64,000 bases of DNA from CAIWHR01 sp963726765 (lineage in GTDB: Bacteria > Pseudomonadota > Gammaproteobacteria > Burkholderiales > Casimicrobiaceae). The notes beneath the pieces are model-generated. The model made no database searches and was not told the DNA's origin. It saw only the letters and a list, made by a program, of their open reading frames with translations. A program made the translations under genes and the position numbers. The stretch spans positions 1-64,000 of the forward strand of contig CAVSDH010000014.1 in assembly GCA_963726765.1 (NCBI GenBank), given 5' to 3'. This document shows, piece by piece, positions 52,881 to 62,702 of the stretch; positions within the stretch are counted from its first letter, which is position 1, and each line of letters opens with the position of its first letter.

Positions 52881-53362
52881 GTGACTTCTTTCTCGTTGTC
52901 GCCGGCGAGCAGGCGTTGCGCTCGCTCGTGGTCCTCCGCGGACAGCGCCACCTCCGCGATCGGCCGGCGGCGCAGATTGCGCAGCAGGATGAAGGCGCCA
53001 GCCGCGAGCAGCAGCGCGGGTCCGCCCCAGAGCAGGAACGTCGTTGCCTTGAGCGGCGGCTGGTAGAGGACGAAATCCCCGTAGCGGTTGACCATGTAGG
53101 TGAGGATCTCGTCGTCGCTCCTGCCGCCCGCGATCTGCTCCTTGATCTGGTTGCGCAGGTCGCTCGCGAGCTCGGCGTTCGAGTCCGCGATCGTCTGGTT
53201 CTGGCAGACGAGGCAGCGGAGCTTCTCGGCCAGCTTGACTGCGCGCGCCGCCTTGACCGGATCCTTGTCGGTCGGCACGGCGTCGGCCGCGACGCCCGCT
53301 GCGGGCAGCAGCGCCGCAAGCACGAACAGGACAGGCGCGAGAAACCGGACGCGCGGGTTCAT
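52877..53362 (-). CDS. ccmH: cytochrome c-type biogenesis protein CcmH
   Basis: CcmH is a thiol protein that keeps the apocytochrome CXXCH cysteines reduced. It has 161 residues with a signal peptide, then KLRCLVCQNQTIADSNAELASDLR (the LRCxxC redox motif at about residues 49-54) and a C-terminal membrane helix (about residues 107-126). It overlaps both ccmG (stop to start, 53359-53362) and ccmI. Confidence 0.95.
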   Translation of the reverse strand: MNPRVRFLAPVLFVLAALLPAAGVAADAVPTDKDPVKAARAVKLAEKLRCLVCQNQTIADSNAELASDLRNQIKEQIAGGRSDDEILTYMVNRYGDFVLYQPPLKATTFLLWGGPALLLAAGAFILLRNLRRRPIAEVALSAEDHERAQRLLAGDNEKEVT

Positions 53363-53889
53363 GACTTCTGCAGCTCGCGAATCATCGGCAGCAGCTTCTT
53401 CTCGAGCGCCTCGGGCGTGATGGGGCCGATCTGCTTGTAACGAATGGTGCCTTCCTTGTCGATCACGAACGTCTCCGGCACGCCGTACACGCCGAAGTCG
53501 ATGCCGACGCGGCCGTCGCGGTCCATGACGGACGTGGTGTACGGATCACCGTTCTGCGCGAGCCAGGTCTTGCCCGGTCCGGGCTCGTCCTTGTAGTCGA
53601 GACCGATGATCGGGACGAGCTTCGATTTCGCGAGCTCGACCAGCAGCGGATGCTCCTCGCGGCACGACACGCACCACGACGCCCAGACGTTGAGCAGCCA
53701 CACCTGGCCTTTCATGTCGGCGGCACTGAGCATCGTGGTCGGCTGGTGCAGCTGCGCGAGGCTGAACGCGGGCGCGGGCTTGCCGACGAGCGGCGACGGC
53801 ACCTCGCGCGGGTCGCGCCACAGGCCGACGAACAGGAAACCGGCGAGGACGAAGAAGATCGCCAGGGGGATCAGCAGCTTGCGGTTCAT
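53359..53889 (-). CDS. ccmG: thiol:disulfide interchange protein CcmG/DsbE
   Basis: This membrane-anchored thioredoxin reduces apocytochrome or CcmH. The 176 residues include an N-terminal anchor (LLIPLAIFFVLAGFLFVGL), the NVWASWCVSCREEHPLL active site (WCxxC at about residues 71-75) and the GVYGVPETFVIDKEGTIRYK segment with the cis-proline. It overlaps ccmH by four bases and follows ccmF after 10 bases. Confidence 0.95.
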   Translation of the reverse strand: MNRKLLIPLAIFFVLAGFLFVGLWRDPREVPSPLVGKPAPAFSLAQLHQPTTMLSAADMKGQVWLLNVWASWCVSCREEHPLLVELAKSKLVPIIGLDYKDEPGPGKTWLAQNGDPYTTSVMDRDGRVGIDFGVYGVPETFVIDKEGTIRYKQIGPITPEALEKKLLPMIRELQKS

Positions 53890-53899
53890 CGATGATCTC

Positions 53900-55873
53900 C
53901 TATCCGGCTGCCGCGACGCCGCGCGGGACGAGCGCGTCGCGCGGCGATGCCACGCGATAGCGCCGGTCCGACAGCGCGAGGAAGCCGCCGAATGCCATCA
54001 TCAGGAATCCGAACCAGACCCACGTGATGAAGGGCTTCGCATACACGCGGATGACCCATGCCCCGGCGTCGACCGGTTCTCCCATCGACACGTAGATGTC
54101 GCCGAAGGGGCCGGAGTCGATCGCGGCGTTGGTCATCGGCATTCCGCCGGCGTTGTACGCACGTTTCTCGGGATTAAGCGTCTCGACGAACTTGCCGTTT
54201 CGGGAAACGGTGACGGAGCCGCGCGACGCCAGGTAATTCGGCCCCCTGCGCTCCGACACGCCGTCGAAGCGAAACATGTAGCCGGCGACGGTCACCGTGT
54301 CGCCGACGTTCATCTTCACGTCGCGCTCGGTCTCGTAACCCTTCACCATCGTGACGCCGACGATGAACGTCGCGATGCCGAGGTGCGCGAGCACCATTCC
54401 CCAGTAGCTCCTGGGCTGCCGCCGCAGCTGCGCGAACAGCCCCGTTCCGCGGCCGGCGACGCGCTCGCGGACGCCGGTCAGCGTCGCGGTGAGGATCCAC
54501 AATGCCATCAGCAGGCCGAACGCGACGCCGGGTTTCCATTCCGTCGCGGCGAACGGCAGCAGAAGCGCCGTGACCACGCTGACGCCCAGCGCCCAGCGCA
54601 GGCGCAGCCAGAGATCCGGAATCGACGTCTCCTTCCAGCGCGCAAGCGGCCCGATCCCCATCAGGAACGCGAGCGGCGTCATGAGCGGCACGAACACGGT
54701 GTCGAAATAGGGCGGGCCGACGGAGATCTTGCCGAGATTGAGGGCGTCCAGGAACAGCGGGTACAGCGTGCCGAGGAGCACCGAGCCCGCCGCCGCGACC
54801 AGCAGCACGTTGTTCCCGAGGAGCGCCGATTCGCGCGAGGCGAGCGCGAACCGGCCGCCGAGGCCGACGCGCGGCGCGCGAATCGCGTAGAGCGTGAGCG
54901 AACCGCCGATGACGACGACCAGGAACGCGAGGATGAACACGCCACGCCGCGGATCCGTCGCGAACGCGTGCACCGACGTCAGCACGCCCGAGCGGACGAG
55001 AAACGTTCCCACCAGCGACAGCGAAAACGCGCAGATGGCGAGCAGGACGGTCCAGTTCTTGAACGTGGCGCGCTTCTCGGTCACGGCGAGCGAGTGGAGC
55101 AGCGCGGTACCGACGAGCCACGGCATGAACGACGCGTTCTCGACCGGATCCCAGAACCACCATCCCCCCCACCCCAGCGTGTAATAGGCCCACCAGCTTC
55201 CGATCATGATGCCGATGGTGAGGAAGCTCCACGCGCACGTCGTCCATGGTCGGGACCACCGCGCCCACGTGGTGTCGAGACGTCCGCTGATGAGCGCCGC
55301 GATCGCGAAGGCGAACGCGACGGAGAACCCGACGTAGCCCGTGTAGAGCATGGGCGGATGCGCGACCATCCCCGGGTCCTGCAGCAGCGGGTTCAAGTCG
55401 CGGCCGTCGGCCGGAACGGGGAACAGCCGGTCGAACGGGTTGGAGGTGAGCAGCGTGAAGAGCAGGAATCCGACGCTGACGAGGCCCATCACGCCGAGCA
55501 CGCGCGCCACCATTTCATCGGGAAGGTTCCTGCTCTTGATCGATACCGCCAGGGTCCAGATCGAAAGCATGAAGACCCAGAGCAGCATCGAGCCCTCGTG
55601 CGATCCCCAGGTGGCGGCGAAGCGGTACGGGAGCGGCAGCTGGGAATTCGAATTGGTCGCGACGTTCAGCACCGAAAAGTCGCTGGTGACGAACGAATAC
55701 ATGAGGCAGAACCACGCCGTTGCGCAGAACAGGAATTGCCCTCTCGCCACGGGCCGTGCGAGAAGCACCCACGCGCGGATGCCGCGTTGCGCGCCGATGA
55801 TCGGCAGCGTGCCGAGAATGAGGGCGAGCAGCAGCGCGAGGACCAGCGCCAGGTTGCCGATTTCGGGGATCAT
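53900..55873 (-). CDS. ccmF: heme lyase subunit CcmF
   Basis: CcmF ligates heme to the CXXCH cysteines of apocytochromes. The 657-residue protein has many membrane helices. The tryptophan-rich WGGWWFWDPVENASFMPW motif lies at about residues 228-245. Conserved histidines occur in WGSHEGSMLLW (about residues 90-100) and elsewhere. Only one ccmF is in the window, so the CXXCK heme of the neighbouring octaheme protein has no visible dedicated NrfE-type partner here. It starts 20 bases after ccmE. Confidence 0.95.
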   Translation of the reverse strand: MIPEIGNLALVLALLLALILGTLPIIGAQRGIRAWVLLARPVARGQFLFCATAWFCLMYSFVTSDFSVLNVATNSNSQLPLPYRFAATWGSHEGSMLLWVFMLSIWTLAVSIKSRNLPDEMVARVLGVMGLVSVGFLLFTLLTSNPFDRLFPVPADGRDLNPLLQDPGMVAHPPMLYTGYVGFSVAFAFAIAALISGRLDTTWARWSRPWTTCAWSFLTIGIMIGSWWAYYTLGWGGWWFWDPVENASFMPWLVGTALLHSLAVTEKRATFKNWTVLLAICAFSLSLVGTFLVRSGVLTSVHAFATDPRRGVFILAFLVVVIGGSLTLYAIRAPRVGLGGRFALASRESALLGNNVLLVAAAGSVLLGTLYPLFLDALNLGKISVGPPYFDTVFVPLMTPLAFLMGIGPLARWKETSIPDLWLRLRWALGVSVVTALLLPFAATEWKPGVAFGLLMALWILTATLTGVRERVAGRGTGLFAQLRRQPRSYWGMVLAHLGIATFIVGVTMVKGYETERDVKMNVGDTVTVAGYMFRFDGVSERRGPNYLASRGSVTVSRNGKFVETLNPEKRAYNAGGMPMTNAAIDSGPFGDIYVSMGEPVDAGAWVIRVYAKPFITWVWFGFLMMAFGGFLALSDRRYRVASPRDALVPRGVAAAG

Positions 55874-55892
55874 GGTGGGAGTGCCCTCCGCG

Positions 55893-56357
55893 TCATTGTT
55901 TGAGCGTGCGCGAGGCCTGCTCGGCCATGTTGGCTGCGCGCCCCTTGTTGAGCGCGTCCGCGGCGGCGGGCGGCATGTAGTTCTCGTCGTGCTTCGCCAG
56001 CACCTCGGTTGCGTGGAATTTGCCGTCGCTTTCGAGCTTGCCCTGCGCGACGACGCCCTTGCCCTCCTTGAAGAGGTCCGGCAGGATGCCCTTGTAGACG
56101 ACGGGGACGGTCTTCGCGGTATCGGTGACGTCGAAATGGATGGTGAGTCCGTCCGCTTCGCGCGTTACGCTCTTTTCCACGACCATTCCGCCGACCCGGA
56201 AGGCGCGGCCGCGCGGCGCCTCGTTGGCGGCGATCTGGGTCGGCGAGAAGAAGAACACGAGGTTCGACTGGAACGCGTTCAGCACGAGCGCCACCGCGAC
56301 GCCGAGCAGCGCCACGCCGCCCCCGATCCATGCGAAACGCCGGTGCCGGGCCTTCAT
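55893..56357 (-). CDS. ccmE: heme chaperone CcmE
   Basis: CcmE carries heme from CcmABCD to CcmF. The ATG at 56357 gives 154 residues starting MKARHRRFAWIGGGVALLGV, with an N-terminal anchor and the beta-barrel domain (RAFRVGGMVVEKSV, VVYKGILPDLFKEGKGVVAQG). The heme-binding motif KHDENYMPP, whose histidine bonds covalently to heme, lies at about residues 125-133. It overlaps ccmD by four bases. Confidence 0.95.
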   Translation of the reverse strand: MKARHRRFAWIGGGVALLGVAVALVLNAFQSNLVFFFSPTQIAANEAPRGRAFRVGGMVVEKSVTREADGLTIHFDVTDTAKTVPVVYKGILPDLFKEGKGVVAQGKLESDGKFHATEVLAKHDENYMPPAAADALNKGRAANMAEQASRTLKQ

Positions 56358-56515
56358 CGCGCGGCCTCCGCGGCGCCCGCAACGCGGGTTTCGGCGAGCA
56401 CGGCGCGGCGCTTCGCGCGCACGGACGCGATTTCGCCCGCGACGACGAGTGCCGCGACGCCGTAGGCGCCCCACACGTAAAAGGCGTAGCCGCCCATGGC
56501 AAGGAATTCACTCAT
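56354..56515 (-). CDS. ccmD: heme exporter protein CcmD
   Basis: CcmD is a small single-span protein that helps release holo-CcmE from CcmC. The ATG at 56515 gives 53 residues: MSEFLAMGGYAFYVWGAYGV with one membrane helix, then a basic cytoplasmic tail (ASVRAKRRAVL). The start was chosen because the YAFYVWGAYG motif is near the N-terminus in the family. Confidence 0.88.
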   Translation of the reverse strand: MSEFLAMGGYAFYVWGAYGVAALVVAGEIASVRAKRRAVLAETRVAGAAEAAR

Positions 56516-56644
56516 GCTGCCTCCGTAACGACATTGACCGGCGGACCAGGAATGCTCCGCGGACGCGGGATTGCCCGCGGACACGTCCATCGGGCCCTGG
56601 CTCCGCCCTGCGTGCGCGGGCGTCCTCGTTCGTGCCCCGCTCGC

Positions 56645-57377
56645 TCATCGGCGCATTTCCTTCAGCGCGGAGATCCACGCCGCGCCGCGTTCCCGCTCGA
56701 TGATGATCGTCCGAGTGCGCGCGAGCACGATGGCGATCGCGTAGAACCATGCGGCGAACGACATGATCAGCATCGCCGTCAGCATGATCGTCGCCATCTT
56801 CGATTCCCCGGGCCGCACCGACGACCCCTGGTGCAGCGTGTTCCACCACTTGACCGAATAATAGATGATCGGCACGTTGATCGCCCCCACGAGCGAGAGG
56901 ACCGCGCACGCGCGGTCGGCCCGTCGCGGATCGTCGATCGCATTGCGCAGCGCAATCACGCCGAGGTAGAGGAACAGCAGGATGAGCTCGGAAGTCATCC
57001 GCGCGTCCCACGCCCAGTAGGTGCCCCATGTCGGGCGCCCCCACAGCGAGCCCGTCCACAATGCGACGAACGTCATCAGCGCGCCGGTGGGCGCGAGTGC
57101 CTGCGCCAGCATCGCCGACAGGCCGCGTGTTGAAGCCGAGGGCGAGCGCGCTCCAGAACGCCATGACGAGATAGATGAACATCGACATCCAGGCGGTGGG
57201 GACGTGGATGAAGATGATCCGGTACGCATCGCCCTGCTGAAAATCCGTCGGCGCGATCGAGAGGCCGATGTAGAGTCCGATCGCCGCGAGGATCGCCGCC
57301 GCCCACGCGAACCACGGGATCATTTTCCCGGCGAGCGGATAGAACGATGCAGGCGACGAGTAGCGGTACCAGTTCAT
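56645..57377 (-). CDS. ccmC: heme exporter/handling protein CcmC (one-base insertion at about 57125)
   Basis: CcmC presents heme to CcmE. The N-terminal half has IIFIHVPTAWMSMFIYLVMAFWS and the C-terminal half has WGRPTWGTYWAWDARMTSELILLFLY (tryptophan-rich motif) and VPIIYYSVKWWNTLHQG; the conserved histidines are in HVPTAW and LHQG. After LALGFNT one extra base (about 57125) shifts the frame before GLSAMLAQALAPTGAL. Joined, the protein has 243 residues (E. coli 245). The exact fit supports a sequence error. Confidence 0.94.
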
Positions 57378-57398
57378 GGCGATGCGGTCGGTCGGCGG

Positions 57399-58124
57399 TC
57401 AGTCGAGAGCGATGCGCACGGCGGCGGCGGCCGCGAATGGCGCACCGACGATGGCGACGATGAGTCCCGCACCCAGCAGGGACAGATTGGCGCCGAACCC
57501 GAGTCCCGCGCGCGTCGCCTCGACCGCGCCGGTGCCGAATATCAGCACCGGAACGTAGAGCGGCAGGATGAGCAGCGCGAGCAGGCTGCTGCCCGCGCGC
57601 AGGCCCAGCGTCAGCGCGGCGCCGATCGCGCCCAGCAGCGACAGGATCGGCGTACCGAGCAGCAGTGCGGCGGCCAGCACGGCGAGCGATTCCGTGTCCA
57701 TCGCGTACTGGATGCCGAGCAGCGGCGCCAGCAGCACGACCGGAAGTCCGGTGGTGATCCAGTGCGCCAGGATCTTGCCGGAAACGAGCGCCGGGAGCGG
57801 GTACGGCGACAGGGCAATCTGCTCGAGCGTGCCGTCTGCGTGATCCGTGGCAAAGAGGCGCGGCAGCGACAACAGCGAGGCGAGCAGGGCCGCGACCCAC
57901 AGCACCCCGGGACCCATGGTCGCGAGCAGCGTGCGCTCCGGCGTCGTCGCCAGCGGAAAGAGTGAAACCACGATGACATAGAACAGCAGCTGCACCGCGA
58001 GTTCCGCGCGAGAGCGAAGCGCGAGCCTGATGTCGCGCAGCAGCGCCCAGCGCACGCCCGGAAGCACGGCGCCGACGCTGGCGGCCGGAACGGGCAGGTT
58101 TCTCGCGGCCGGAATCGAGGTCAT
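57399..58124 (-). CDS. ccmB: heme exporter protein CcmB
   Basis: CcmB is the membrane subunit of the CcmAB ABC complex, which uses ATP to release holo-CcmE. The ATG at 58124 gives 241 residues with about six membrane helices. The N-terminus LLRDIRLALRSRAELAVQLLFYVIVVSLFPL and the GPGVLWVAALLASLLSLPRLFATDHADGTLEQI segment are typical. It overlaps ccmA by four bases. The N-terminal 20 residues are somewhat longer than usual. Confidence 0.93.
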   Translation of the reverse strand: MTSIPAARNLPVPAASVGAVLPGVRWALLRDIRLALRSRAELAVQLLFYVIVVSLFPLATTPERTLLATMGPGVLWVAALLASLLSLPRLFATDHADGTLEQIALSPYPLPALVSGKILAHWITTGLPVVLLAPLLGIQYAMDTESLAVLAAALLLGTPILSLLGAIGAALTLGLRAGSSLLALLILPLYVPVLIFGTGAVEATRAGLGFGANLSLLGAGLIVAIVGAPFAAAAAVRIALD

Positions 58125-58735
58125 GAAAGCGTTATCGATTGAACTTGCGCCGCCGGGAGGCCGAGCGGCGTATGCGTTGCCGCCACCGCCAGGCCGCCGC
58201 GATCGAGATGCGCGCCGATCATGGTCGCGAGCATCGCGGCGCCCGCGGTGTCGAGCGCTGTCGTCGGCTCGTCCAGAACCCAGAGGCGGCGCGCCAGCAG
58301 CGACAGTCGCGCGAGGCCGACTCGCCGGCGCTGACCCTGCGACAGCACGCGCGCGTGAAGCGCGCGCCGCGAGCCCAGCTCCACGGCGTCGAGCGCCGCG
58401 CGAATGGCTGCTGCAGACGCGGACTCTCCGGCGAGCGCCACGAGCGCAACCAGATTCTCCTCGGTCGTGAGCTCGTCCTTCAGCGCCGGCGCATGTCCCG
58501 CGAAAGCCATCGACGCGCGCAGCACCGGGTCGAACGGGGCGATCGGCTTGCCGTCCCAACGGATTTCCCCTGCCGCGGGCAGGGACAATCCGGCCAGCAT
58601 TCGCAGGAGGGTGGTCTTGCCTGTCCCGTTCGCGCCCGTGACGATCAGCGCCTGCCCCGGCTCGACGGCGAACGAGAGCCGCTCGAACAGGCGCGCGTGG
58701 CCGCGGTGCGCGGCAAGATCGTGGGCTACCAGCAT
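58121..58735 (-). CDS. ccmA: heme exporter ATPase CcmA
   Basis: CcmA is the ATPase of the CcmAB complex. The ATG at 58735 gives 204 residues, the family length. Walker A is TGANGTGKTT (about residues 34-43), the signature is LSQGQRRRVGLARL, Walker B is LWVLDEPTTALD and the H-loop is in AATHTPL. It is the first gene of the minus-strand cytochrome operon; the 231-base gap to the divergent Ig-domain gene should hold the promoter, but I found no convincing box. Confidence 0.93.
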   Translation of the reverse strand: MLVAHDLAAHRGHARLFERLSFAVEPGQALIVTGANGTGKTTLLRMLAGLSLPAAGEIRWDGKPIAPFDPVLRASMAFAGHAPALKDELTTEENLVALVALAGESASAAAIRAALDAVELGSRRALHARVLSQGQRRRVGLARLSLLARRLWVLDEPTTALDTAGAAMLATMIGAHLDRGGLAVAATHTPLGLPAAQVQSITLS

Positions 58736-58966
58736 GGGCGGGCACGGGGGTCGCAATAAGGGGCCAAGCACCGCAGCATCAGGGTCCGCGGGCGGCTGGA
58801 AAGACCCGGCATTATAGCGGACCACCCCCGGGGCACCGCCGCCGCCGCCGCGAAGGCCCGGAACGGGTCCAAATCGGTGCGCGTTTCGCACGTTCGTTCG
58901 GCGGCGGTTATCATTCCGGACGATGCCCATGCGCGAGCGGGCGCCCGCGCCGAAGCGGAGGACTGC

Positions 58967-60464
58967 ATGCGATCGACCGAAAGCGCCGTGCCCCGCACGA
59001 CGCATTGGTATTGCGCGCTGGGATTGGCCGTGTTGCTTCTGGCCGCCGGCCCGGCTGCGGGGCAGGTGGCGCCGTTCAGCGCCACGAAGAGCTTTGCCCC
59101 GGCAGCGATCCTCTCCGGCAATCCGACCGTCCTGACGATTCGACTGCAGAACACCAGCAAGACGCTCGTCGCGGCGGCAATCAACTTCAGCGATAGCCTT
59201 TCCGGCCGGTATGGTCCTGGTTCCGGGCGCCGATCCCGTGGTTCAGTGTGGCGGCACGGTGGCCTTTGCCTCCAACGGTTTCACCTTTGCCAACGGCAGC
59301 GTCGGCGTGGCGACGTTTTGCGACGTGCACGCCACGGTCACCGTGAACACGCCGATCGACACGGTCTCAACCAATACGACCTCCGCGATCACGTATTCGT
59401 ACGGGACGGCGCCGGGGAGCGTCGGCGCGGTGAGCGGGGTGCTCGGCGTGACCGGAGTTCCGGTGACGATCGTGACGCCGCCCTCGGCGCTGGCCGCGCC
59501 GATTCCTGCGGGCACGGACATCGACGTGACGCTGCAGGCGGTCGGGGGCGTGGCGCCTTACACGTGGCGCCTCGCGGGCGGCTCGCTGCCGCCCGGAGTG
59601 AGCCTCGGCCCGGACGGGCATCTCACGGGCAAGCCTTCGAGCCCGGGCGTCTACACGTTCGTCGCGGGCGTCAGCGATTCGCGCGGCGGCTCGACCACGC
59701 AGGCCTACCGGCTCGACATCGTCAAATTCATCGGCGATTTCAAGGTGACGGTGACGCCGAATCCGGCGACCTCGGGCGAGACGCTGCGGGTTGCCGCGAC
59801 CGTGACCGGCAGCATCGCCGCCACCGGGACGATCGATGTCTGGATCGCAGGCACCGGCCTGCGGTGCCCGCCGCCGTTCGCGTTCGGCGACCCCGCGAGC
59901 CCGGTCGCGCCCGTGCGCACCGCGCCGCTCGACGCGGCCGGCCGCGCACAGGTTGCCGTCCCGGATCTGCGGATCGACGATTACGGCGTTTGCGTGCATT
60001 ACGGAGGCGACGCGAATTTCAGCGAGGCATTTGCCGGGCCGATCGACGCGTTCGTGATCAAAGGAGTGCTGCTTGCGCCGCCGACGGTCGCGCTGTCGGC
60101 GCCCGGACACATGGCGGGAACGGGCGTGATCGCCGCGCAGGTGAGGGTGACCCCGAACGACACGACGCTGATTCCGCAGGGCACGGTGCGTCTGCTGGCC
60201 GACGGCCAATCGATCGCTTCGGCGACACTGCACGACGGCACCGCCTGGGTGGTCGTGGACGCGCCGCCTGCTCCGGGAGCGAGGTCGTTCGCCGCCCAGT
60301 ACACGGGCGACGGCGTGTTCCCGCCGGCGACGTCCGCACCGCTGGTCGTGGTCCTGGAGGCGCCCGGCGCAACGGCGATTCCGGCGCTGTCCCCGACTGC
60401 GCAGGCACTTCTGGCGCTGGTCCTCGCCGTCGTCGCCGTGCAACGGCTGCGTCGGCGCCGGTGA
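58967..60464 (+). CDS. exported Ig-domain protein with IPTL-CTERM-like tail (one-base insertion at about 59204)
   Basis: The ATG at 58967 (GGAGG upstream) gives a signal peptide (WYCALGLAVLLLAAGPAAGQ) and a domain of unknown type (VAPFSATKSFAPAAILSGNP). A putative Ig domain follows (PYTWRLAGGSLPPGVSLGPD, then HLTGKPSSPGVYTF) and two Ig-like repeats, one with VTPNPATSGETLRVAATV. The C-terminus AIPALSPTAQALLALVLAVV plus RLRRRR has the proline motif, helix and arginine cluster of an IPTL-CTERM sorting signal. Near 59204 an extra base follows NFSDSLS; removing it joins AGMVLVPGADPVVQCGG and gives 498 residues. It is probably a surface or exported structural protein. Confidence 0.8.
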
Positions 60465-60477
60465 CCGCGCGCGTCGC

Positions 60478-62696
60478 GTGAACGCCGTGGCCGCCCGCCT
60501 GGTGCGCAGGCTGGCGGAAGCGCCCCGCTGGCTCGTCGGGCTTGCGATCGTCGCGGCGTTCCTGGTCGAGCCGGTGGGCGACGCCCTCACACGCGCGCCG
60601 CGCGCGCCGCTGTTCGCGAAGCTCGAAGCGATGGCCTACGACGCGCGGCTCAAGGCGACTCAGGGCGACGGCGTCGACCCGACCGTCGTCATCATCGACA
60701 TCGACGAGAAGAGCCTGCAGCGCGAGGGTCGATGGCAATGGCCGCGCGATCGTCTCGCGCGACTCGTCCTGCGCCTGCAGCAGAAATACAGGGTGCGCGC
60801 GGTCGGCTTCGACGTCATGTTCCCCGAGCGCGACACCTCGGACGGCGTCGCGGTGCTGGACGAGCTCGCGCGCGGACCCTTCGCGCAAGCGCCGGGCCTC
60901 GCGGCAACGATGTCCGTGCTGCGACGACGCCTCGACTACGACGCGCGATTCGCCGATGCGCTTGCCGGAGGTCCGACGCTCCTTGCGTTCACGTTCACGG
61001 TGACGCCCCAGGCGGTCGGTGCATTGCCGGCGCCGGCGTTCAGCGCGGCCGAGCAGGGCGGCCATGCGATCGAGATCCGCCCCGAAGTCGGGTACACCGC
61101 GAATCTGCCGGAGTTGCAGCAGGCGGCCGTCGGAGGCGGGCACATCGATCCCGTCTTCGATTCCGATCGCGTGGTGCGCCGCGTGCCTCTCGTCAAGGCT
61201 TACGCCGGCCGTCTACTACCCCGCGCTGTCGCTCGCCGTCGCACAGACGGTCGTCGAGGCGAAGTCGATTCGCCCGCGCTTCGATGCCAACGGCGATCTC
61301 GACGCGTTCGACCTGGGTGGACTCGTCGTCCCGGTCGCGCGCGACGGCACCGCGCTCGTCCCGTATCGGGGGGGCCAAGGCGCATTCAGATATTACTCGG
61401 CGACCGACGTCATGGCGGGAACGATTCCGGACGACGCGTTCGTCGGCGCCGTTGCGCTCGTCGGGACGACGGCCAAGGGCCTCGAGGACCTGCGGTCCAC
61501 GCCTGTCGCGCCCGATTTCCCCGGCGTCGAAATCCACGCGAACCTGGTTTCCGGAATGCTTGCCGGCGACCTCAAGAGCATCCCGGCAGGCGCCGCCGAG
61601 GTGGAAGCGCTGACGATGCTGGTCGCCGGCCTCATCGTCGTGTTCGGCATCCCGTGGCGGCGTCCGCTCGCCAGCGTGATCGGGATCCTCGCCGTCGCTG
61701 CCGTCGTCACCACGGTCAACCTTCTGTTCTGGACTCGCGCGAACGCAGTGATCCCGATCGCGGGCACGCTCGCGATGCTGCTGTCGCTCCTCCTCTGGAA
61801 CCTGCTGGGCGGGTTCCTGCGCGAATCGCGAGCGATTCGACAGCTGTCCGACCTCTTCGGCGAGTACGTGCCGCCCGAGCGCGTGCGCCAGATGCGCGAG
61901 ACCGGCGAGCGATTCTCGATGGAGGGCGACAGCCGCGAGCTCACGGTGCTGTTCTCCGACGTCCGCGACTTCACCACCGCCTCGGAGTCGCTGGAGCCGC
62001 GCGAGCTCTCCGCGCTGATGAACGCCTACCTGACGCCGATGACGGAGATCATCCACGCCGGTCGCGGCACCATCGACAAGTACATCGGCGACGCCATCAT
62101 GGCCTTCTGGGGAGCGCCTCTGGCGAACGCGCGCCACGCGCAGGATGCCGTCGCGGCGGCGCTCTCGATGCAGGAGCGGATGGAGCCGCTGCGCGCGCAG
62201 TTCCGTGCGCGCGGCTGGCCGGCGCTCGCGATCGGCATCGGCCTCAACACCGGCGCGATGAACGTCGGCGACATGGGCTCGCGCTTCCGCAAGGCCTACA
62301 CGGTGCTGGGCGACGCGGTCAATCTCGCGTCGCGGCTCGAGGGGCTGACGAAGGTCTACGGCGTGGGCATCCTGTGCGGCGAGGAGACGAAACGCGCGGC
62401 GCCGGAATTCGTCTGGCGCGAGGTCGATCGCGTACGCGTCAAGGGCCGGGCCCAGGCGCTCTCGATCTGGGAGCCGCTGGGGCGCGAGGTCGACACGGCA
62501 GCAGCCGCGGACCTCTCGCGGTGGAACGAGGCGCTCGCGCACTATCGCGCACGGAATTTCGCCGCGGCCGCCGCGATTCTCGCCGCGCTGCCGGACCGGC
62601 CCGTCCACCGGCTTTTCGGCGAGCGCTGCGCGGCGCGGCATGAAGTCGCCGCCTCCGGCCGACTGGGACGGCGCGACCAACTTCGCAACCAAGTGA
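60478..62696 (+). CDS. CHASE2-domain class III adenylate/guanylate cyclase (one-base insertions at about 61207 and 62636)
   Basis: This would be a membrane sensor making cyclic nucleotide. After an N-terminal helix (WLVGLAIVAAFLVEPVG) a CHASE2-type extracellular domain covers about residues 40-370 (TVVIIDIDEKSLQREGRWQWPR). Three membrane helices lie near residues 375-445. The catalytic domain has LTVLFSDVRDFTTASE (metal aspartates), KYIGDAIMAFWGAP and GDAVNLASRLEGL. The frame breaks at about 61207 (after VPLVKAYA) and 62636 (after GERCAA). Removing both bases ends the protein MKSPPPADWDGATNFATK, a typical cyclase tail, for 738 residues. The GTG at 60478 is the start; it lies 13 bases after the Ig-domain gene. 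Confidence 0.87.
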
Positions 62697-62702
62697 CCGG
62701 CT

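Noticed and set aside
58736..58876. GCC triplet run near 58837-58853 as a functional repeat
   Set aside because: It is a short low-complexity stretch in a GC-rich spacer, with no sign of a protein or structured repeat unit.
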